NCBI RefSeq assembly: GCF_900115155.1
Contig: NZ_FOVM01000004.1
Span: 124,001 to 188,000 of the forward strand
DNA from: Mycetocola miduiensis
Lineage (GTDB): Bacteria; Actinomycetota; Actinomycetes; Actinomycetales; Microbacteriaceae
Direction of reading: 5' to 3'
DNA length: 64,000 nt
The position numbers were made by a program, and so were the translations under genes. A model generated the notes under the pieces. It made no database searches. It saw nothing but the letters and a program-made list of their open reading frames with translations, and was not told where the DNA came from. Below are positions 25,625 through 33,789 of this stretch, piece after piece. The first letter of the stretch is position 1. The number at the start of each line of letters is the position of its first letter.

Positions 25625-26167
25625 CTACCAGAAGTGCGCGACGTCGACCACCAGGCGGCTTCCGGTTCCCGGCCCGTCGAGGATGAATGCCCGGAACGGA
25701 AGGCGGGCTCGGACGCCGAGCCCGATTGTCGTCTGGCCTTCGTGGCTGCCTGCGTACGATACCTGTCTGAAGGTGGAGTATCCCGTCACGTTGACCAGTT
25801 CAGTCTCGTTGGCGGGGTTGTAGGTCTTCACCCCGTTGAGATTGTCGGGCACGAGGGCGATCACGCGCAGGTCGCCCGCGCCACGCAACGGAACGGGCGT
25901 ACCGATGCCGTCACGTACGACCGGCCCGTACTCGACGAAGTAGCCCTGCACGTCGCCGCGGACGTCGAGGACGAGTCGGTCGTAACACGGATGCTGTCCG
26001 GCGCGAACGTTCGTCAATGACGCATCCATCGACCCGATGCTCTGGGACTCCGGAAGGGAGCCCCAGGTGATGCCGCAGTACGGAGCGGCTGTCGCAGCAG
26101 GCCCTGTCGACACGAGGAAGACCGCGCCGAGGAGCATGCCAATAAGTAATGCTATTGAACGCTTCAT
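25625..26167 (-). CDS. Secreted AMIN-like domain protein
   Basis: A 180-residue exported protein with an N-terminal signal peptide (SIALLIGMLLGAVFLVSTGPAATAA). An AMIN-like beta domain follows: VRAGQHPCYDRLVLDVRG, GYFVEYGPVVRDGIG, RVIALVPDNLNGV and SRLVVDVAHFW. Two Cys (YCGITW, HPCYDR) may pair. AMIN-type domains bind peptidoglycan or help localise envelope proteins. I chose the ATG at 26167, eight bases after AGGAG, over a GTG three codons earlier that abuts the ribosome site. Confidence 0.85.
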   Translation of the reverse strand: MKRSIALLIGMLLGAVFLVSTGPAATAAPYCGITWGSLPESQSIGSMDASLTNVRAGQHPCYDRLVLDVRGDVQGYFVEYGPVVRDGIGTPVPLRGAGDLRVIALVPDNLNGVKTYNPANETELVNVTGYSTFRQVSYAGSHEGQTTIGLGVRARLPFRAFILDGPGTGSRLVVDVAHFW

Positions 26168-26290
26168 CGCGTCCACTCCTTTGAATTTCAGACCCCCGGT
26201 GTTTCAAGCCCCCGTGTGTCGAACCCGTCAGCGCACATGGTACGCCGGGTGTTACGCGCGCGGCAGGGAGGAGAAATCACGTTTAAGGTG

Positions 26291-26908
26291 TCATTCGAGC
26301 AAGGAGCCTCGTGCGGCCCTTCTGGCCATCCGTTGCTGTCTCGCTGCCTCGGCTGCGCCGCTCGCCATCATGAAGACGGCATACCCCAGGAGCAGGGCGG
26401 CGAGGACGGGGACCAGCCAGGACCGGTTCGACCCGACCACGCTGTTGACGTGTCCAAGGAGGGGCAACGAGTACCAGACCTTCCCCTGCACTTGATCCGC
26501 CTGGACTTGATCGGGGTCGGCAGAGCGGTTATTGTCGCCTTGAAACGTGAAGAAGGTCTCGCCTGCCGTCGTTGTGCCGATGGACACGATCCGGTGGGTG
26601 ATGAGATCGGGCTCGCCGGAGCGGATCTGGTAGGTGGCGACGTCGCCGATGTGAAGGTCCTCCGGGTCGACCGGGTGGACGATGATGAGGGTTCCGGCGG
26701 GCAGGCCCGGCTTCATCGAACTCGTCAGAACGGTGAGCGGCACCGACCCGGTGACTTTCGGCACGACGATGACGGCGAAGGCCACAGCGACGACGATCAG
26801 CAGGAGCCCGATGCTGGATCCGAGTCCGAGGTAGTGCCACACCCCTCGCCGTGCGCGCCGGTCTGAGGGAGGGGCCATGCTCCCTCGGCGCTCGACGGTG
26901 GTCGTCAT
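26291..26908 (-). CDS. sipW: SipW-type signal peptidase I
   Basis: A 205-residue ER/archaeal-type signal peptidase. Its N-terminal membrane helix (about 32-50) is followed by VLTSSMKPGLPAGTLIIV with the catalytic Ser 64, LITHRIV with His 105 in place of the bacterial Lys (the SipW Ser-His type), and FQGDNN. A second membrane helix lies near 165-185. Last gene of the cluster 29849-26291, all of whose upstream members carry SipW-style signal peptides, so these are its probable substrates. Overlaps the preceding gene by ATGA. Confidence 0.92.
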   Translation of the reverse strand: MTTTVERRGSMAPPSDRRARRGVWHYLGLGSSIGLLLIVVAVAFAVIVVPKVTGSVPLTVLTSSMKPGLPAGTLIIVHPVDPEDLHIGDVATYQIRSGEPDLITHRIVSIGTTTAGETFFTFQGDNNRSADPDQVQADQVQGKVWYSLPLLGHVNSVVGSNRSWLVPVLAALLLGYAVFMMASGAAEAARQQRMARRAARGSLLE

Positions 26909-27594
26909 CGCGCCGAACGCCCGCGTCGGAAACGATCGACGACGAGAAGGATGCCCGCCACCAGAAGCAAGCCGCCAGCGGTCAGCATGCCGGACGCGTC
27001 GGCGCCGGTGTGGGCAAGGGTTTCTCCGGAGGCTGTGGCCGTCGTCTCAGGGTCCTCGCACGGCGTCGACGGGAACCGGCCGGCTTCGCCGTCGCGCATC
27101 TCGACTCGGAGCACAATGGGCGCACTGTCATTCTGCCCGGCAAGACCGTTCAGATCGCCGAGGGATGCGGTGAAGTGAACCTTCACAGTGCCACGGCCCG
27201 GGAGCGTTTCGGATGCAACGATCACGTTGCATCCGGACAGTTCCCGGAGCGTCGCGGCGCGCGTCGTGCCCGAGCTCGCGACAAGCGAGGTCAGCGTCAG
27301 GTTGTCGGCAAACGCGCTGGATCCGGAATCGACCTCCTCGACGCTGATGCGCACCGATATGGGGGAGGCGGTGGGGTTTTTGATCCAGAGGTCAGACGTC
27401 GTCGACTCGGTGGGCACCAGAAGCGCGAGGTCGTCGAAGAGGCTCTTGTCCAGGGTCGTCGCGAACGTGACGCCGTCTGAGCTGACGAGAAGGCCCGGAT
27501 CGTTGGCCGGGGTTGCGGCCATTCCGAGCGACGCGCTCGCGGCGAACAGGAAAGCGCCAGCCATCAGTCGGGGACTGGAGCAGGATGTCACCAT
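26905..27594 (-). CDS. Secreted protein with LAHTG cell-wall anchor
   Basis: A 229-residue exported protein with an N-terminal signal (AGAFLFAASASLGMAATPA) and a beta-rich body containing DLWIKNPTASPISVRISVEEV, as in TasA/SipW-associated proteins. The C-terminal sorting signal has LAHTG at 193-197, a hydrophobic stretch, then RFRRGRSAR. LAxTG is recognised by class E sortases of high-GC Gram-positives; no sortase gene is in the window. The gene lies directly upstream of, and overlaps, sipW. It may be the wall anchor of the surface structure made by this cluster. Confidence 0.85.
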   Translation of the reverse strand: MVTSCSSPRLMAGAFLFAASASLGMAATPANDPGLLVSSDGVTFATTLDKSLFDDLALLVPTESTTSDLWIKNPTASPISVRISVEEVDSGSSAFADNLTLTSLVASSGTTRAATLRELSGCNVIVASETLPGRGTVKVHFTASLGDLNGLAGQNDSAPIVLRVEMRDGEAGRFPSTPCEDPETTATASGETLAHTGADASGMLTAGGLLLVAGILLVVDRFRRGRSAR

Positions 27595-27595
27595 G

Positions 27596-28654
27596 TCACC
27601 GTCCCCCAGCCGGGGTGTTCACGGGATACACCACAGTGACGGTGCCGGTCGACGTGTTGTTTGCCGGCTCGTGGTCGTAGATCGATCCCCGTACGGTCGC
27701 TGTCACCGACAGCAACGGGTCGCCGGAGTACGTCGACGGCACCGTCCCCTGAAAGATGATCGATTTCGACGCCCCGGCAGACAAAGTACCCGCGTCGCAG
27801 TCAAACGTCTGTGCCATCCCGGTGACCGCCGGGCACGAATTCGGCCCGGAAAAGGAAGGATTCGCCAGCCCGGTGGGAACCACGACGCGCACGACGGCGC
27901 CGTCGTTACTGAGGCCGTTGTTCGTCACGGTGATCGTCCAGCGCGGACCGTTCGATCCTCCCGGGGTCACCCAGGGACTCGCGACGACCTGGGTCGTCGC
28001 GAGGTCGGTTGAGTCCTGGATCGTTGAGACGACCGGGACCAACAAAAAATTGACCGTCCACTGCGGGGCACGAGTGTCGATGTAGGTGACGGTCGCCTGG
28101 GCGTAGCTGATGATCTTCTCGGCGGTGCTGTGCGCGTTGACGATGCTTCGAAGCGTGAACGTCGCCCTGCTCTCTGGCGCGATGGCCCCACCTGTCGTCG
28201 CCGTAGCGCCGTCGCCGAGCCGTGCGGTGAAGGTGCCAGACGACGCGAGGTATTCCGCATGATCATCGCCTGCGGCATCCGACTGCGACGCTCCGGTCGT
28301 TCCTAGAGATCCGGCCTCGAAGGTGAGCCCGTCAGGGATTGTGCCGCTGAGCCGGGTGAGACCGGACGGAGCGCCGCCGTTGTTCGTGACGGTGGTGGTG
28401 TACTCGAGGGTGTCACCGACGCGGGGCGGCGTGCCTGGGCTGGTGACGTTGGTGAGGGTCGTGACGGCGACAAGGCACGGCCCCGAACCAGTGGGGACGC
28501 CCCGGACGGTCGGGCAGTTGTCCGCGAGGGATGCCGCCTGGACGTTTGCCCGGCTCGTTGCGTGAGTGCTCCAGTAAGCGTGGGAGATCCCGCTTCCGGA
28601 GAGAACGAGGAACAGGATGACGGCGGCAAGCGCCGCCGCGCGATTGCGCATCAT
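27596..28654 (-). CDS. Secreted DUF11-repeat protein with SipW-type signal
   Basis: A 352-residue exported adhesin-like protein. Its signal region VILFLVLSGSGISHAYWS has the A-x-W/YWS pattern of SipW-dependent signals. Two DUF11-type beta-sandwich repeats follow: YTTTVTNNGGAPSGLTRLSG (about 85-190) and WTITVTNNGLSNDGAVVRVV (about 240-340), the second with a PANNTSTGTVTV end. Such repeats build surface stalks. No membrane anchor is seen, so it is probably secreted or assembled. Overlaps the gene before it (ATGA), with one base to the gene after it. Confidence 0.85.
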   Translation of the reverse strand: MMRNRAAALAAVILFLVLSGSGISHAYWSTHATSRANVQAASLADNCPTVRGVPTGSGPCLVAVTTLTNVTSPGTPPRVGDTLEYTTTVTNNGGAPSGLTRLSGTIPDGLTFEAGSLGTTGASQSDAAGDDHAEYLASSGTFTARLGDGATATTGGAIAPESRATFTLRSIVNAHSTAEKIISYAQATVTYIDTRAPQWTVNFLLVPVVSTIQDSTDLATTQVVASPWVTPGGSNGPRWTITVTNNGLSNDGAVVRVVVPTGLANPSFSGPNSCPAVTGMAQTFDCDAGTLSAGASKSIIFQGTVPSTYSGDPLLSVTATVRGSIYDHEPANNTSTGTVTVVYPVNTPAGGR

Positions 28655-29241
28655 GATCGCGGAACCTGGGCGCCGTCGAGCTCCACGGCGAAAGCGGCCG
28701 CTGCTCCCTGCACCGTGCTCGGAGCGTCTGCGCTGAGGTAGACCTCGAGGCAGAGCCGAACGTCGGCCCCCGGCGGAAGAAGGAGGGGGCTGCCCATGGA
28801 CGCAGGCAACGCTGTCGGCGGGGTGCCAACGGCGCCGGGCGCGCAGGCGTCAGAGGGGCGGAGAGCGACGGTGAGGTGGGGAGCAAGAACGGCGTCCGTG
28901 CTGGAAAAGACCGGGGCGGCGGCTGTCACTGAAAGCGGAACTGTTCCGGTGTTGTGCACGGTGAGGGGTGCCGCCGACACCACCGAGCCGCCGGGATACA
29001 GATGGGCCGCCGTCATGGGGATGGTCGCGTCCGTCATCCCGTTGATGGTCAGTCCCGTTGAGCCGGCCGTCAGGGTGGGCGCGTTCACCGAGGCGTTGTC
29101 GCTCCATAGCGCGTAGGTAGCTCCCGTCGCCGAGAGCGCGGTCGCGATTGCGACCCCGAAGACGCCGGCGGTGGCGAGAATCCGCCGGATGGCGGACGAC
29201 CTCGGCCTCTCGGAGGCGTGTGCCCTTCTGTGCTGTGTCAT
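28651..29241 (-). CDS. SipW-dependent-type signal peptide protein
   Basis: A 196-residue exported protein. A basic N-terminus is followed by TAGVFGVAIATALSATGATYALWSDNASV, a clear SipW-dependent signal whose ALWSD motif parallels the SFALWND of the gene upstream. The mature part is beta-rich, with two Cys (DACAPG, VRLCLEV) probably forming a disulfide. Function unknown; likely a minor subunit of the same surface structure. Confidence 0.83.
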   Translation of the reverse strand: MTQHRRAHASERPRSSAIRRILATAGVFGVAIATALSATGATYALWSDNASVNAPTLTAGSTGLTINGMTDATIPMTAAHLYPGGSVVSAAPLTVHNTGTVPLSVTAAAPVFSSTDAVLAPHLTVALRPSDACAPGAVGTPPTALPASMGSPLLLPPGADVRLCLEVYLSADAPSTVQGAAAAFAVELDGAQVPRS

Positions 29242-29299
29242 GCGGGGTCCGCGTCCTTTGCGAGTGTGGGAATCCGGATGCTCCGGCGACCGAGGAGCC

Positions 29300-29329
29300 G
29301 GGGGTGCCCGCCAGAGGGCGGGCGCCCCC
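29300..29329 (-). terminator. Attenuator-like hairpin between TasA-like gene and the rest of the cluster
   Basis: A 13-bp GC-rich stem (29300-29312 with 29317-29329, one wobble) with a 4-base loop and no T-tract. It lies 10 bases past the TasA-like stop and could give partial read-through into the four downstream genes. Confidence 0.6.
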
Positions 29330-29339
29330 GCTGAATGGG

Positions 29340-29849
29340 CTACGGAAGAAGAACCTGCTCCAGCGACACCGTTACGGGGCCTGGCGTGAATGTCTGGTTC
29401 TGGCCGGTGCGCCCGGCCGTTGTCCAGTCGAACACGACGGTGATCGTCACCTTGACTTCGTAAGTCCCCTGGTCGAAGGTGTACAGGTTCTTATTGGCCG
29501 GGTCCCGAGTGGCTCCCCCCGACACACTGAAATTCGTGGTCACCTCCGCTCCGGTGATTTTGGACGCGGGCTCGCCGACGTTGGCGATCAGTTGTGCGTG
29601 GAGGTTGTCTCCCTTGGCCTTTACCGTGAAGGTCTCTGTGTAGGTGACGGTGTCACCGGGAACGATGTGCGCGAGTTTGGGTGCCCACGACCCCTCAGCG
29701 GCGGATTCGACGATCTGCAGCTCACCGGAGTTCACCGCCCCGGCGGTCACGGTTGTGGAGTCGTTCCACAGGGCGAACGATCCGAGGCCGCCGAGCAGGA
29801 GCGTGATGCCGGCTGCACCGGCGATGGATCCCTTTACGAACTTGTTCAT
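29340..29849 (-). CDS. TasA-like protein with alternate (SipW-type) signal peptide
   Basis: A 169-residue exported protein. MNKFVKGSIAGAAGITLLLGGLGSFALWNDSTTV is the classic alternate-type signal, and VNSGELQIV then starts the beta-sandwich: GDTVTYTETFTVKAKGDNLHAQLI and YEVKVTITVVFDWTT. I chose the ATG at 29849, with AAGGAAACACC upstream; the longer frame has no ribosome site. First gene of the cluster and set off from the rest by a hairpin, as expected for an abundant major subunit. Related Bacillus proteins form extracellular fibres; a fibre here is inference. Confidence 0.88.
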   Translation of the reverse strand: MNKFVKGSIAGAAGITLLLGGLGSFALWNDSTTVTAGAVNSGELQIVESAAEGSWAPKLAHIVPGDTVTYTETFTVKAKGDNLHAQLIANVGEPASKITGAEVTTNFSVSGGATRDPANKNLYTFDQGTYEVKVTITVVFDWTTAGRTGQNQTFTPGPVTVSLEQVLLP

Positions 29850-30170
29850 GGTGTTTCCTTTCGAAGACGCCACTCCAGGCGCCGAAGCTGGGCAATACGA
29901 CCGCACCGGGATCATTGCGGTGCTTATCGCCGTTCCCCCAAAGCGTTGGGATCACTGTGGTGGGGCAGTCGCGGCAACGGCGCAAGGAGTCCTCAAGAAT
30001 CACGCAAAATTTGAGTAATTCTCAACAACAAGGGGCGCCACGTACCCCGCGTTGGGGTCGCGCTCCGGCCCGAGATTTCCGCGGCGCCAACTAGAGTGGA
30101 GCCGAAGTGAGTATCGTGCCGCTTGCACCCGACGGGAAAGTGCAAACGCTCGATGGGGGGACCGCTCAAG

Positions 30171-30992
30171 ATGGCAGAGGACACGCGCCGTACGGCTGTG
30201 GTGATCGAGGACGATGCTGACATCCGGATCCTCGTCGAGACTGTTCTGCGGCAGGCGGGTTTTGACGTCACCTCCACGGCGAGCGGTACCGAAGGGGTTG
30301 AGCTGGTTCGCGAGAAGCAGCCGAGCGTTGTCACCCTCGACATCGGTCTTCTCGACATCGACGGGCTGGAAGTGGCCCGCCGCGTGCGCCTCTTCAGCGA
30401 TTGTTACATCGTCATGCTCACGGCCCAGTCAGACGAAGCGGACCTCCTCTTCGGTCTGGAATCCGGGGCAGACGATTACGTGATCAAACCGTTCCGTCCA
30501 CGAGAGCTACGCGCCCGCATCGAAGCAATGCTCCGTCGACCACGCTCGAGCAGCACTCTGGCGCCGGACGCCGCGACGCCGCCGGTTGAGCCGGCGCGCG
30601 TCCCCGAGCCCCGGGTGACGAACGCGGACCCGCCGCGACCTGCCCTCCAACCGGCCCGGGACGAACTGGTCTACAGCCACAACGGACTCACCCTCAATGC
30701 CGACACCCGAACGGTCGAGCTTGACGCCGCCGAGCTCGAGCTCACCCGCACCGAGTTCGACCTGCTCAAGTCGATCCTGCAGAGCAAGCGTCGGGTGCGC
30801 TCCAAAGCCGACCTGGTCCGCGAGCTGCGGGACGATATTTACATCGCCAACGACTTCGTCAGCGAGTCGGAGGAACGCTCCATCGAAGTGCACGTCGCGA
30901 ACCTTCGACGAAAGCTGGCCGACGACCCCAAGCATTCGCGCTGGATCGAAACGGTCCGTGGCGTCGGGTACCGGCTGTCCGTAATGGTCTGA
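30171..30992 (+). CDS. OmpR-family response regulator
   Basis: A 273-residue two-domain regulator. The receiver domain (about 8-122) has VVIEDDADIR (acidic pocket, Asp 14/15), TLDIGLLDIDG (phospho-acceptor Asp 57) and VIKPFRPREL (conserved Lys). A Pro-rich linker (about 130-165) and a C-terminal winged helix (LELTRTEFDLLKSILQSKRRVRSKADLV ... RKLADDPKHSRWIETVRGVGYRL) follow. No partner kinase is adjacent. A -10-like TAGAGT lies at 30091-30096. Upstream in-frame starts exist, but MAEDTRR with GGGGGG upstream fits the family best. Divergent from the TasA-like cluster. Confidence 0.9.
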   Translation: MAEDTRRTAVVIEDDADIRILVETVLRQAGFDVTSTASGTEGVELVREKQPSVVTLDIGLLDIDGLEVARRVRLFSDCYIVMLTAQSDEADLLFGLESGADDYVIKPFRPRELRARIEAMLRRPRSSSTLAPDAATPPVEPARVPEPRVTNADPPRPALQPARDELVYSHNGLTLNADTRTVELDAAELELTRTEFDLLKSILQSKRRVRSKADLVRELRDDIYIANDFVSESEERSIEVHVANLRRKLADDPKHSRWIETVRGVGYRLSVMV

Positions 30993-31254
30993 CGCGGCTC
31001 CAGCTGCCGCCTGTCTGGTGCCGGGCGGCGAGAAGAGGCGACGCCCGGTGGACTTCAGGGGAATCATGGCGGCGAGGGGGGGGTCCGCCACGATTGTGCT
31101 GCTGTAGATTTCCACCGGGCATCGGCCCGAAGCGGTATTCGGGTTGCCGCTGACTTAGATTCTTCCTGTCGATTATCAGGATTTCGGGTGGTCTAACCTC
31201 AAGGTTTGTCAAAGATTCGATGCCGTCGACTGTGCGCGGAGTGAGGAATGCGAA

Positions 31255-32100
31255 TCAGCGTGACGTCACTTGCGAGAACCGGCGGATGGCCAAAGGTACG
31301 AAGATGATCAGAATCACGACGACTCCGATCAGAACGGCGAGTTCCGGGTTCTGCTGCACCCACCTGTCGCCGACCGGAGTGCCAGGAGGCACATTGCCGA
31401 AGAGCTCACGGGCAGCCTGCACGAGCCAGGTCACGGGGTTCCACTCGGCGATGAGCCGCAGCGGCGGAGGCAGGGTCTCGGCCGGGACGAATGCGTTCGA
31501 GATGAAGGTCAGTGGGAAGAGAATGAGGAATGACACGTTGTTGATCACCTCAGGGCTGCGCACCATCATGCCGAGAAAGGCCATCACCCACGACAGCCCG
31601 TAGGCGAAGAGGAGCAGTATCGCGACGCCGCCCACGGCCTCGAGAAAACTGGATCGAATCCGCCAGCCCACGACGAACCCGGTCGCCATCATCACGCCCA
31701 TCGAGATGCTGTTGATGAGCAGGTCGCCGTTCGTCCTGCCGATGAGCACAGCCGATGGGCTCATCGGCAGGGTGCGGAACCGGTCGATGATCCCGTCTTT
31801 GAGATCCTGGGCCATCGCCGATCCGGAGTACGTGGACCCGAACACGACGGTCTGCGCGAAGATCCCAGCCATGATGAACTCGGTGTACGTGCTGCCCGGG
31901 ATATCGATGACGCCGGCATAGACATAGGTGAACAGCAGCACGAACATGATCGGCTGAAGCGTGGTGAACACGAGGATGTCCGGCACTCGTTTGATCTTGA
32001 TCAGGTTCCTGCGGGTGGTGATCCAGCCGTCGTTGATCCAGCGCGAGAGCGGACCGGGTCGCGCCGTGGCATCCGTTCGGATCGCTGCCCCGACGGTCAC
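31255..32100 (-). CDS. ABC-2 type exporter permease (DrrB-like)
   Basis: A 281-residue membrane protein with six helices in the ABC-2 pattern. Visible are LVFTTLQPIMFVLLFTYVYAGVI, GIIDRFRTLPMSPSAVLIGR, and SFLILFPLTFISNAFVPAETLPPPLRLIAEWNPVTWLVQAAREL, the last a hallmark of daunorubicin-resistance-type permeases. Overlaps the ATPase gene by ATGA. Exports an unknown lipid or drug. Confidence 0.93.
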   Translation of the reverse strand: MTVGAAIRTDATARPGPLSRWINDGWITTRRNLIKIKRVPDILVFTTLQPIMFVLLFTYVYAGVIDIPGSTYTEFIMAGIFAQTVVFGSTYSGSAMAQDLKDGIIDRFRTLPMSPSAVLIGRTNGDLLINSISMGVMMATGFVVGWRIRSSFLEAVGGVAILLLFAYGLSWVMAFLGMMVRSPEVINNVSFLILFPLTFISNAFVPAETLPPPLRLIAEWNPVTWLVQAARELFGNVPPGTPVGDRWVQQNPELAVLIGVVVILIIFVPLAIRRFSQVTSR

Positions 32101-33086
32101 GGTGCTTTCTCCTTCACGGTTTCAGCCTCGGCATCGGCGGTGGTGTGCCCGGTGAGCCGCAGGAACACGTCGTCAAGCGTGGGCCGCCGCATGCCGGCGT
32201 CGAAGAGGGCGACGTTCTGCTGCTCGAGGTCTCGCAGAACGAGCTGTAGCGCCTCCGGACCGCTCGCCACGCTGACCGTGACCGTGCGCGAGTCATTCGA
32301 CACGGCGGGCTCCGAGGTGCCGTAGCGGCGCAGGACCTCCACTGTGGCGACGGTGTCATCGGGGGTGACGAGGTTCAACTCCACCCGTTGGCCACCGACG
32401 GATGCCTTCAGTTCGTCGGCGGTTCCCCTCGCGATCACCCTTCCCTCGTCGATGACGTTGATGTCGTCGGCGAGCTGGTCTGCCTCCTCCAGGTACTGGG
32501 TGGTGAGGAGAACCGTGGAGCCCTGGCTCACCAGTGAGCGGATGATGTCCCACATGCCCAGGCGGCTCCGCGGGTCGAGCCCGGTGGTCGGCTCATCGAG
32601 AAAGAGCACTTCCGGCTGGGTGACGAGGGCGCCGGCCAGGTCGATCCGCCGCCGCATGCCACCGGAGAACCCTTTCACCGGGCGGTTCTGCGCCTCGGAC
32701 AGGTCGAACAGATCGATCAGTTCCTTCGCTCGCGCCCGGGACGCCTTGGCGCCGAGGTGATAGAGCCTGCCGACCATGTCGAGGTTCTCGAAGCCGGTGA
32801 GATTCTCATCCACCGCGGCATACTGACCGGACACGCCGATGATGGGGCGGATCGCCTCAGGGCGGCGCAACACGTCGATGCCGCCGATCGTCGCGGTGCC
32901 GCTGTCTGGGACGATGAGCGTCGTCAGCACCTTTACCGCCGTGGTCTTACCGGCACCGTTCGGTCCGAGAATTGCGGTGATCGTGCCCCGTGGCACGGAG
33001 AGGTCCAGCCCGTCCAACGCGTGGACCGGCTCTGCGCCCTTGGGTGTGTATGTCTTTGTGAGGCCGACGGCCTCAACGAAATTCAT
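32097..33086 (-). CDS. ABC exporter ATP-binding protein (DrrA-like)
   Basis: A 329-residue ATPase. Walker A is GPNGAGKTT (41-49), the signature is FSGGMRRRIDLAGALV, Walker B is VLFLDEPTTGLDPRSR, and LLTTQYLEEADQLAD follows. The C-terminal ~100 residues form the regulatory domain typical of the daunorubicin-resistance family. The ATG is preceded by CGGAGG directly abutting it, and TACCGT lies 6 bases upstream. Confidence 0.94.
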   Translation of the reverse strand: MNFVEAVGLTKTYTPKGAEPVHALDGLDLSVPRGTITAILGPNGAGKTTAVKVLTTLIVPDSGTATIGGIDVLRRPEAIRPIIGVSGQYAAVDENLTGFENLDMVGRLYHLGAKASRARAKELIDLFDLSEAQNRPVKGFSGGMRRRIDLAGALVTQPEVLFLDEPTTGLDPRSRLGMWDIIRSLVSQGSTVLLTTQYLEEADQLADDINVIDEGRVIARGTADELKASVGGQRVELNLVTPDDTVATVEVLRRYGTSEPAVSNDSRTVTVSVASGPEALQLVLRDLEQQNVALFDAGMRRPTLDDVFLRLTGHTTADAEAETVKEKAP

Positions 33087-33092
33087 CCTCCG

Positions 33093-33098
33093 ACGGTA
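33093..33098 (-). promoter_or_regulatory. Leaderless-type -10 box for the DrrA-like gene
   Basis: TACCGT on the minus strand with the 6-base spacer CGGAGG before the ATG. The spacer also looks like a Shine-Dalgarno sequence but is too close to the ATG to work as one. Confidence 0.55.
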
Positions 33099-33140
33099 CT
33101 TACCCGATCCGCGCCGGTCAACAGGCTTCCCGTAAGAAGA

Positions 33141-33749
33141 TCAGACGACGCTGAACCCCTCAGGCAGCGTTTCGCGGCCGGTCAGCGCCATCAGCACCTG
33201 CTCGCCGTCGCCCTTGCGCGCGGCGATCCCGGCCGCCAGCGCCGCGGCCTCTTCGACCAGGTCCGGGTCGAAGAGGGCTTTCTGACCGGTGGCGCGAGCG
33301 ATGTCGATCGAGTGGACGACGAGTTCGAAGACGCGCGTTCGGAGGTATTCGTCGAGCGGAATCCCCATTCCGCCAAGGGACACCAGGCGTGACGGCTCCT
33401 GGGCCAGGATCAGGTTGAGTGCCTTCTCCTTCAGCTCCTCGATCCGGGCGGCCTGGTCGTCGCCGAGCGCGATGCCCGCGGCGACGCCGCGCTGGGCGAT
33501 GGCCTCCGGGTTCGTGTAAACGAGGTAGATCTGCCCGTAGTAGTCACCGGCGGTCTCCATATCGATCTGGTTCGCCGGGTCGAGTTCGAGGTAGTCGCGG
33601 ACGGTGATCAGCGCGCGGGCGGTGTGACCGACGAGCGAGCGGACGCTCCACACACCGAGCCCAAGCGATTCCCACTGGTCGGATCGGATGCCACGGACCA
33701 GGTCGACGAAGACATCGGCGGCGCGGGAGAAGCTGGAGGCAGTGCCCAT
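33141..33749 (-). CDS. Mycothiol-dependent maleylpyruvate isomerase-like (DinB-fold) protein
   Basis: About 202 residues, with a four-helix DinB-like fold: FSRAADVFVDLVRGIRSDQWESLGLGVWSVRSLVGHTARAL carries the W-x-V-x-x-L-x-x-H metal-site pattern of the maleylpyruvate-isomerase N-terminal family. TRVFELVVHSIDIARATG provides the later His. These proteins often act as mycothiol-linked enzymes of unknown substrate. The start is uncertain: ATG at 33749 or three codons earlier at 33758. Divergent from the lactonase gene with a 40-base gap. Confidence 0.85.
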   Translation of the reverse strand: MGTASSFSRAADVFVDLVRGIRSDQWESLGLGVWSVRSLVGHTARALITVRDYLELDPANQIDMETAGDYYGQIYLVYTNPEAIAQRGVAAGIALGDDQAARIEELKEKALNLILAQEPSRLVSLGGMGIPLDEYLRTRVFELVVHSIDIARATGQKALFDPDLVEEAAALAAGIAARKGDGEQVLMALTGRETLPEGFSVV

Positions 33750-33789
33750 GGTCCCCATGCTTGCACGAACTGCTGCCAGACTGAAAGGC

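Noticed and set aside
30993-31254. AT-richer 262-base gap with scattered short inverted repeats, considered as an attachment site or small RNA
   Set aside because: Only a modest CCGGGCG/CGCCCGG hairpin is visible near 31021-31048. There is no integrase, tRNA, clear promoter-terminator pair or repeat pair to support either idea.
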